A stretch of 64,000 bases of DNA from Lewinellaceae bacterium (GTDB lineage Bacteria; Bacteroidota; Bacteroidia; Chitinophagales; Saprospiraceae). Positions 33,751 through 40,018 of the stretch are shown here, in pieces. The translations under genes were made by a program, and so were the position numbers. Every line of letters begins with the position of its first letter. The stretch's first letter is position 1. The notes under the pieces are model-generated. The model searched no databases. It was given only the letters and a program-made list of their open reading frames with translations, and was not told the origin of the DNA. The DNA lies in contig JACJXZ010000018.1 in the NCBI GenBank assembly GCA_020636375.1, positions 1 through 64,000 on the forward strand. Direction: 5' to 3'.

Positions 33751-35421
33751 ATGATGCAAGACAACACCAGATACAGCCTGGGCTTCGCCCTCTTAGGCGC
33801 CCTGTTCTTCATCCCCTTCCTGGGAGGGGTGCACCTGTTCGACTGGGACGAGATCAACTTTGCGGAGATCAGCCGGGAGATGCTGATCCTGCGGGATTAT
33901 ACCCGGGTGCACGTCAACTTCGAGCCGTTCTTTCAGAAGCCGCCCTTTTTCTTCTGGCTGCAGGCCGGCGCCATGGCCGTTTTCGGCGTCGGCGACTTTG
34001 CCGCCCGCTTCCCGAACGCCATCTGCGGGGTGATCACGCTGCCGCTGCTGTTCCGCATGGGGCAGCGGCTCAAAGGCACCCGTTTCGGCATCCTGTGGGC
34101 AGGCGCTTATTTCGGTTCCATCCTGCCCTTCCTCTATTTCAAATCCGGCATCATCGACCCCTGGTTCAACCTGTTCATCTTCCTGGGGCTGTACTACTTT
34201 ATCCTGTTCCACTGGAAGAAGAACCAGTACAGCAACATCGTGCTGGATAAAAGCAAGTGGTGGTATCTCTTCCTGGGCGGCTTCTGGATCGGCATGGGCA
34301 TCCTGACCAAGGGGCAGGTGGCTTACCTCATAGCGGTGCTCACCATGGGCGTGTACTGGGTGTACCAGCGGTTCCGCTTTTACGTCAACGTGCCGCAGTT
34401 CCTGTTCTTCACCTTTTCGGCCACGCTGGTCAGCCTGCTCTGGTACGGGGCGGAGACCCTGCAGAACGGACCCCGGTTCATCATCGAGTTCAACAAATAC
34501 CAGTACCGCCTGTTCAGCACGCCGGACGCGGGGCACGCCGGCTTTCCGGGTTATCACTTTGCGGTGCTGCTGGTGGGCTGCTTCCCGGCGTCCATCTTTG
34601 CCATCCGTTCTTTTTTCAGGATGCCGGAGGATCCCCTCCCCTACCAGAACGACTTCCGCCGCTGGATGAAGTACCTCTTCTGGGTAGTGCTACTCCTGTT
34701 CAGCATCGTGCAGTCCAAGATCGTGCACTACTCCTCCTTATGTTACTTCCCGCTCACCTACCTGGCGGCACTGGCCATGGAAAAGATGCTCGACGGGCAG
34801 GTGCGGCTCAGCCGCTGGATGGCCTTCGGGCTGTGGTTCACAGGCGGGCTGTTCCTCTTCGCTACCATCGCCCTGCCCTTTGTCGGCATGAACGCCGAGG
34901 TCCTCCAACCCCTCTTCAAGGACCCCTTCGCCCGGGCCAACCTGGAAGCCGAGGTGAACTGGACGGGCTTCGAGATCCTGCCCGGCCTGTTCCTGCTGGG
35001 ATTGCTGGCCTACTTTTTCATTACTTATCGGCGGGGAGACAAACCGCGCTCCTTCCTGGCGCTGTACGGCGGCACGGCCGTCTTCGTGATGCTCACCCTC
35101 ATCTTTTTCATCAAGCGCATTGAGGGCTACTCCCAGCGCGCCGCTGTGGATTTCTTCGCCGAAAAGGCGCAGGAGGACTGCTACCTGGCGGCCCACGGCT
35201 ACAAGACCTACGCCCACCTCTTCTACGGCCAGCCGCAGGGGCCAGGGGAGGCCTGCTTCAAGGATACGGCCTGCATGAACCGCCTCTTTCAGGAACCTTT
35301 GGACAAGCCGGCCTACATCGTCACCAAGGTGCACCGGGCAAAAACGCTGGAGGAAATGGAGACGCTGGAGGAGGTGGGGAGGAAGAACGGGTTTGTGTTT
35401 TTTAGGCGAAAATCGCGATAG
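33751..35421 (+). CDS. GT39-type membrane glycosyltransferase (ArnT/PMT-like)
   Basis: The 556-residue protein has about 11 membrane helices in the first 450 residues. The first periplasmic loop holds DWDEINFAEISREM (Asp31, Glu34), the catalytic DE motif of the ArnT/PMT GT-C superfamily, and then FFQKPPFFFWLQAG. The soluble end (about 450-556) is typical for Bacteroidota homologues. These enzymes transfer a sugar from a polyprenyl phosphate donor to lipid A, protein or cell-wall polymer. The acceptor is unknown. ATG 33751 or 33754 are both possible starts. Confidence 0.88.
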   Translation: MMQDNTRYSLGFALLGALFFIPFLGGVHLFDWDEINFAEISREMLILRDYTRVHVNFEPFFQKPPFFFWLQAGAMAVFGVGDFAARFPNAICGVITLPLLFRMGQRLKGTRFGILWAGAYFGSILPFLYFKSGIIDPWFNLFIFLGLYYFILFHWKKNQYSNIVLDKSKWWYLFLGGFWIGMGILTKGQVAYLIAVLTMGVYWVYQRFRFYVNVPQFLFFTFSATLVSLLWYGAETLQNGPRFIIEFNKYQYRLFSTPDAGHAGFPGYHFAVLLVGCFPASIFAIRSFFRMPEDPLPYQNDFRRWMKYLFWVVLLLFSIVQSKIVHYSSLCYFPLTYLAALAMEKMLDGQVRLSRWMAFGLWFTGGLFLFATIALPFVGMNAEVLQPLFKDPFARANLEAEVNWTGFEILPGLFLLGLLAYFFITYRRGDKPRSFLALYGGTAVFVMLTLIFFIKRIEGYSQRAAVDFFAEKAQEDCYLAAHGYKTYAHLFYGQPQGPGEACFKDTACMNRLFQEPLDKPAYIVTKVHRAKTLEEMETLEEVGRKNGFVFFRRKSR

Positions 35422-35448
35422 GAAAGGCGTAGGTATACATTTACGAAT

Positions 35449-36462
35449 CTACAGTTCGGCCATCTCCCACTCTTTAATGGCTTTTTGTTCGCTACTGAAA
35501 TTAACGCCCACCGCCACCACCTGCTTGCAGGTGTTGCAACATGCTGTCTTTGACTTCCCGGTTGGGATAATCAAGCGTGTACAGCAGCAGGTGGGGGTCG
35601 TATTCTTTAATGGTCAGATAGCCCGTTTGGAAAAGCAGGGGCACCGTTTCGAGCTTTTCCAGGTTGTAGCTCTCATGCCTTTATGATGCTGTAAAAGGAT
35701 TTTAAGATTTTCTGGTGGCTCAGCGCCATGGGCAGGCTATCCTTGTCCAGATAATCGATCAGCGGTTTATCGTATTCGTCGATCAGAAGGACAACCGGCC
35801 CCTTACGGGCGGCCTTCTTCAGAAAGTCCTGAAAACGATGGCTGATCCCTTCGCCTTCCAGCTCGATTCCCATTTCTGAGGCTTTCATATCAAGCGTGCG
35901 CTCGACAGCCGCCTCCAGGCCGACCTCCTTATAGCCCATGCTGCCAAAACTGAGGTGTATGGCCGGAAGCCGGATGCTCCAGTCCCAGTGGTTTTCCACC
36001 CATAGCCCTTTGAACAGCTCCCGGCTGCCCGAAAACAGCTCCTTGATTACTGACAAAGTCAGCGATTTGCCAAAGCGGCGCGGACGAGACAAAAAGTAGT
36101 ACTTCCCACTCGTGACAAGCCGGTGAATAAGGCGGGTTTTGTCTATACTTAACGGCAATTAGGTTTTGTGCATTTATGGGCTAGGCCTCCTTTAGGGGAT
36201 TAAGGGGCGGCGAAGGCAAATGCACAAAACCTATTGCAGCCGAGTATATATAGAGGTAGCCTTTTTCGGCGATGCCCCGAAAATCCTGCTGGCCGATGGG
36301 AAGCTTTGGTAGCATAAGGCGAATATAAAGGTTTTTTGCCGGCGCCGGATTCTTTTCGATCCATATATCGCCGTTTTCCGGCCCCAATATAACCTTACAA
36401 CAATATAACAACCCAGCCATTGTCTTGTCCTCCAGCGACTGCTTGCTGTAGCGGAAGGGCAT
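35449..36462 (-). pseudogene. AAA-ATPase_like/PD-(D/E)XK protein gene, interrupted and deleted
   Basis: Read on the minus strand the gene begins near KLPIGQQDFRGIAEKGYLYI, is interrupted at 36248-36144 by a TATACT-ended element, and resumes DKTRLIHRLVTSGKYYFL and SRPRRFGKSLTLSVIKELF (P-loop). It runs to DEYDKPLIDYLDK and stops after FYSIIKA. Further downstream other frames carry the family's later parts: ETVPLLFQTGYLTIKEYD, LDYPNREVKDSML, and finally VGVNFSSEQKAIKEWEMAEL with a TAG at 35449-35451. Intact members (PF09820 plus a PD-(D/E)XK domain) have about 500-570 residues. So this copy has an insertion and at least two internal deletions. Confidence 0.85.
36144..36248. mobile_element. TATACT-ended MITE, copy 1, inserted in the AAA-ATPase gene
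   Basis: Both ends read TATACT, then about eight variable bases, then GCAATAGGTTTTGTGCATTT (the left arm has AATTAGG); the centre carries CCCCTTAATCCCCTAAAGG. It sits in the codons for GYLYI-DKT. Deleting it, with one TA, restores CTCTATATAGAC, that is Leu-Tyr-Ile-Asp of the family motif. This implies a TA target, as used by IS630/Tc1-type transposases (inference). Confidence 0.9.
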
Positions 36463-36464
36463 GG

Positions 36465-37550
36465 CTATTCGTTTTGGGAATATTGTTGGATGTATTGAGC
36501 GATTTGATCTGTACCTTGCATACCGGATTGCCGGCCTATTTCATAACTGCGTTGTAGCATGGGCAGCCCTTCTTCTTTTTGACCAGACTGACAAAGATTA
36601 ACGCCCAAGTCGCGCCCGATGTGAAATAAGGCGGTGGCATCTTTGATTTCCATTGCGATTTTATAGGCTTTCATTTCATATTCAAAAAACAGTTCTATCT
36701 TTTTATCCTGCAGAGCAATGTGCGCCATGTTGTGTAAAGTAGCGCACATCCCCGAGCGGTCCCCGATTTCCTGCTGAATTTTCAAACTGCGCTCCAAATA
36801 CCTCAAGGCCGTTCCGTAGTCCCCGCGCGCCATGTATATTCCCGCAATGTTGTTCAAGACATCACCCTCGGTTTTCCTGTCTCCAGCTTTTTGGGCAAGT
36901 TCCAGGCTCTTTTCCAGGTAAGACAATGCCGTTTCATATTCTGACAATTCAAAATACAACTTCCCCAATTGGTTATTGAGGCTGCACTGTAGCACTATGC
37001 TATCCGCCTGCTCCAGTTGCCGGAGCAAATATTCGATTTCCAGTTTTTTTTCCTGAAGGGTGCTTCCGCCCAAAGTGGATGTTACTGACGATGGAAGGGC
37101 CTCCATTTGTGAAGGTTCCTCATCAGAAATATAAAAATCCAGATCAAGAGAGCGAAGCGACCAAAGATCAGGTAATTTTTCCGGAATTTTAGCGAAACTG
37201 CCTGGTTGTACGAAGCAAACTAAAGCTAATTTTCTACGGGCAAAAAAATCCCTTCTCTGGTTAAAGGCCACGCAAGCAGCCTGGTTTTTTTCAAGGAAAA
37301 GTTGGTCCAGGTCCGGTATGAGGACGATATCTCGCTCATGATGGTTCAATCCATTGGAAATATCCCTGTAGCCTTTGCCTTCCAGGCGCAGTTCAAATAT
37401 TGACCTATCGGGCAGCTCTTTGTGGAGCCAATTGGCCACTTCCATGTACATTATCGGGCGGTTATGCCCAATAATAATAAAGCGAAAAGCCTTCACGCGT
37501 AGCGCCCGTGCCAATAATTGAAGGTCTTCGGAATAGGCCGATAGTATCAT
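36465..37550 (-). CDS. TPR protein with N-terminal NTPase-like domain
   Basis: The 361 residues divide into an N-terminal alpha/beta part (1-140) with FRFIIIGHNRPI, DIVLIPDLDQLF, RDFFARRKLALVCFV and PDLWSLRSLDLDF, similar to a Walker-B-bearing half domain seen before TPRs in bacterial STAND-like proteins but lacking a P-loop, then five or so TPR units (165-350) such as LGKLYFELSEYETALSYLEKS. The start overlaps the end of the broken ATPase gene (ATGA), so it was the last gene of a CHAT-ATPase-TPR operon. It appears open, but its partners are destroyed. Confidence 0.7.
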   Translation of the reverse strand: MILSAYSEDLQLLARALRVKAFRFIIIGHNRPIMYMEVANWLHKELPDRSIFELRLEGKGYRDISNGLNHHERDIVLIPDLDQLFLEKNQAACVAFNQRRDFFARRKLALVCFVQPGSFAKIPEKLPDLWSLRSLDLDFYISDEEPSQMEALPSSVTSTLGGSTLQEKKLEIEYLLRQLEQADSIVLQCSLNNQLGKLYFELSEYETALSYLEKSLELAQKAGDRKTEGDVLNNIAGIYMARGDYGTALRYLERSLKIQQEIGDRSGMCATLHNMAHIALQDKKIELFFEYEMKAYKIAMEIKDATALFHIGRDLGVNLCQSGQKEEGLPMLQRSYEIGRQSGMQGTDQIAQYIQQYSQNE

Positions 37551-38007
37551 GCCCCCTCTTTCATATGGGCCATACTGTTGCCCAGCCGGCTAATAGCCTT
37601 TTTCATATCCGTTTCTGTGATCTTTTCCTGTCCGGATTCTACTTGCCAGCTGGCCTGCTCGATAATGCGTAATAGCTGTCGAGGCGAGCCCCCGCTGTAT
37701 TCTATAGCCAAATGTATGGTGCTCTTCGAATCAAACAGCGTTGAGCGTATTTGGCCAACTCAGAGGTTTTTCCTGAGCCCCGCATCCCGGCGAGGAATAG
37801 CAGCGTCTTATTGTATTGATTGGCCTTCTGGTTGAAAACATACTTCCCATCAACCCTATTGACATTTAGTATACGCATGACCTCCCGTTCCTGGAAATCT
37901 CCTCGAAGGTTTTTAAAATCCGTGTAGAATGGATGATCCGGTGTGACGGGGTTAAATTTGTCCACAGCGGCATCTATTTCATCCATTTTGAATGCTTTTT
38001 TCATCAA
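37547..38007 (-). pseudogene. P-loop ATPase gene with internal deletion and frameshift
   Basis: The 5' part encodes MDEIDAAVDKFNPVTPDHPF, FYTDFKNLRGDFQEREVMRI and the P-loop LAGMRGSGKTSELAKYA. Then the frame is lost: it reads into RCLIRRAPYIWL and stops, while the other frame continues STIHLAIEYSGGSPRQLLRI, QVESGQEKITETDMKKAI and ends at a TGA (37547-37549) overlapping the TPR gene start. The central part with Walker B and sensors (at least 150 residues) is missing. The tail matches the helical lid of AAA/STAND ATPases. Confidence 0.75.
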
Positions 38008-38049
38008 AAATGGTCTTTTCTAACAAAGTTAGCTTTTTTGTAGAGGAAC

Positions 38050-38370
38050 TCATTTGAAGTAGAGCGAAGAATCAGCAATTTTTAGGCGCCATTCCCCCCT
38101 GAAATACAGAATGTGGTAGTGGTTTTCCCGCAGCTTGCGCTTCAGGCCCGGCAGGGCGCCGTCCTCCGTGAAGTCTATCTGCACCTGCCCGTGCTCGTAC
38201 AGGGGCTGGAAGGCGCGGATGACCTGGTCCTCTTCCGCTTCGTAGGACAGGCGGGCGCTGTCGTCCTCCGGCGAGGCGATCATCACCAGCACCTTGAGGA
38301 TTCGATGAGGTGCTTCTCTTTGCGGATCATAGGTAGTTTTTTTGAGCTGGGTTTTAAGCAGCGCTCAAGA
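38050..38370 (-). pseudogene. CHAT-domain protein fragment
   Basis: On the minus strand the frame reads ALLKTQLKKTTYDPQREAPH, RILKVLVMIASPEDDSARL, YEAEEDQVIRAFQPLYEHG, and RKLRENHYHILYFRGEWRL, then stops. The pattern VLVMIASP...L...E...HILYFSGHG is the N-terminal half of CHAT (caspase-like) domains. Here the His of SGHG is lost at the break (RGEW) and the Cys half is absent. It lies directly upstream of the broken ATPase on the same strand. The interval 38371-38668 shows no gene. Confidence 0.6.
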
Positions 38371-38668
38371 GGATCGGACGGCTGCCTCCAGCCCAGGCTC
38401 GCGGTACAGGCTTGCCATGCTATAATACGGCTAATCGGGGGAAAATTGCGTGAAACTGCCTGAAACACTTGCAAAGAAATGCATAATACACACCTTTCCC
38501 CATGTTTCCTCGCCCCCGTTGAGCAAATTGGCTGCTCAGCCATCTGCTTCTTCGTGCCGCCTTAGTGTTTTTGTGTCTTAGTGGCAAGAAAAAGCCCCAA
38601 AAATGGCATGCCCTCAGTCCAAAAAAAAGCCCTAATTTAGCCCCCGCACCAAACTCCAGGCCTTATCT

Positions 38669-39238
38669 ATGATCCTATTCAAAAAGCGGACGGATACCCG
38701 GACGGACGAAGAGCTGCTCGACGCCTACAAGCGCCGGCCCTCCGAAGCCGTCTTCGGGCAGCTCTTCCGGCGGCACGCCCACAAGCTGTACGGCCTGTGC
38801 CTGAGCTACCTGAAAAACCCGCAGGACGCCGAGGACGCCGTCATGGACTGCTTTGCCGACCTGCCGCCCAAGCTCCTGAAATACGACATCGAAGACTTCG
38901 AATCCTGGCTCTTCCTGGTGGTGCGCAACTACTGCCTCAAACTGCTGAAGGACAAAGCCCGCCTGCGCACCGACGGGCTGGACGAAATTTGCGGGGAAGT
39001 TTTTGTGGAATCCGCCCACGATGTGACTCTTCATACTATAGAGGAAGAAGAACGGCGCTACGAAGCCCTCAGCGACGCTATCGACCAACTGAAAGGGCCG
39101 CAACGGAAATGCATCATCCTGTTCTACCTGGAAAACAAAAGCTACCAGGAAATTGCCGAGCTGGCCGCCTTCCCGCTCAACGAAGTGAAAAGCCACATCC
39201 AGAACGGGCGGCGCAATTTGAAGAACCTGCTGGGGTGA
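38669..39238 (+). CDS. ECF-type RNA polymerase sigma factor
   Basis: The 189 residues show region 2 (FGQLFRRHAHKLYGLCLSYL and NPQDAEDAVMDCFADL, about 28-70) and region 4 (LKGPQRKCIILFYLENKSYQEIAELAAFPLNEVKSHI, 140-178) with the helix-turn-helix before NGRRNLKNLL. No extra domain. It is followed 33 bases later by a membrane TPR protein that probably acts as its anti-sigma factor, and both face a CHAT protease gene tail to tail. It is likely autoregulated, as ECF operons usually are, but no -35/-10 can be assigned by eye. Confidence 0.92.
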   Translation: MILFKKRTDTRTDEELLDAYKRRPSEAVFGQLFRRHAHKLYGLCLSYLKNPQDAEDAVMDCFADLPPKLLKYDIEDFESWLFLVVRNYCLKLLKDKARLRTDGLDEICGEVFVESAHDVTLHTIEEEERRYEALSDAIDQLKGPQRKCIILFYLENKSYQEIAELAAFPLNEVKSHIQNGRRNLKNLLG

Positions 39239-39271
39239 TGTAGTTTTATCAAAGTATAATCTCAGGCTACC

Positions 39272-40018
39272 ATGAAAAAAGATATACCCCGAAACGAACG
39301 GCCACTGTCCAGAAAAGAAATGCTGGAGCGGCATCGCCGCCAGGACTACCAGGACTCCGGCAACGAACTCAGCGAATTTTCCCGCCGCGCGCTGGCCGGC
39401 CTGCAGTACCACCCCGGCGACGAACCCCTGGAAGCCACCCTCCGGCGCATCGACCGGAAGACGGGCGGCGCCGCCGGGCGTTCTTTCCCCATCCGGCAGT
39501 TCCTCAGCATCGCCGCTGCCGCCGCCTTGCTCCTGATCGGCGGTTATTTCCTGATCCAGCAGCCGCCCGGCCACGAAGCGCTTTTTGCCCGGCACTTCGA
39601 CTACCTGCCCAGCGCCGTCGAAACGAGGGGGGGAGCGCGTGCTGACGGGCCCGCCGCCTACGAAGAAACCGCCGGTGCCCGCGACAAGGCCATGCAGGCT
39701 TACGAGGCCGGAGAATATCAGCAGGCCCGGCGCCTGATGGAAGAATACCTTTCCGAAAACAAAAGGGACAACGAGGTCCGCCTGTACCTGGGCATCGTGC
39801 TGCTCGGCGAGGGAGACCCCGCCGGGGCCATCGACAACCTGGAAGCGGCTCTCGCCAATTTGCCCCAGCCTGCCTACGAACGGCCCGCCCGCTGGTACCT
39901 GGCGCTGGCCTACCTCCGCAACGGCCAGCCCGAACAGGCCCGGGCGCTGCTCGCCGCATTGAAAAACGGGAACGACCGCTACGCTACCGCCTCCCGCGCC
40001 TTATCAGGACAACTGTGA
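39272..40018 (+). CDS. Single-pass membrane TPR protein, candidate anti-sigma factor
   Basis: The 248-residue protein has a 75-residue charged N-terminal part (DSGNELSEFSRRALAGLQY, then basic residues to SFPIRQ), one membrane helix (FLSIAAAAALLLIGGYFLI, 77-95) and a C-terminal part with HFDYLPSAVETRGG (109-121) and about three TPR units (136-240). Positive residues before the helix predict N-inside topology, the layout of anti-sigma regulators: cytoplasmic sigma-binding end, periplasmic sensor. No zinc (ZAS) motif is seen. It follows the sigma gene directly. Its 3' end overlaps the CHAT gene on the other strand by 35 bases. Confidence 0.7.
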   Translation: MKKDIPRNERPLSRKEMLERHRRQDYQDSGNELSEFSRRALAGLQYHPGDEPLEATLRRIDRKTGGAAGRSFPIRQFLSIAAAAALLLIGGYFLIQQPPGHEALFARHFDYLPSAVETRGGARADGPAAYEETAGARDKAMQAYEAGEYQQARRLMEEYLSENKRDNEVRLYLGIVLLGEGDPAGAIDNLEAALANLPQPAYERPARWYLALAYLRNGQPEQARALLAALKNGNDRYATASRALSGQL

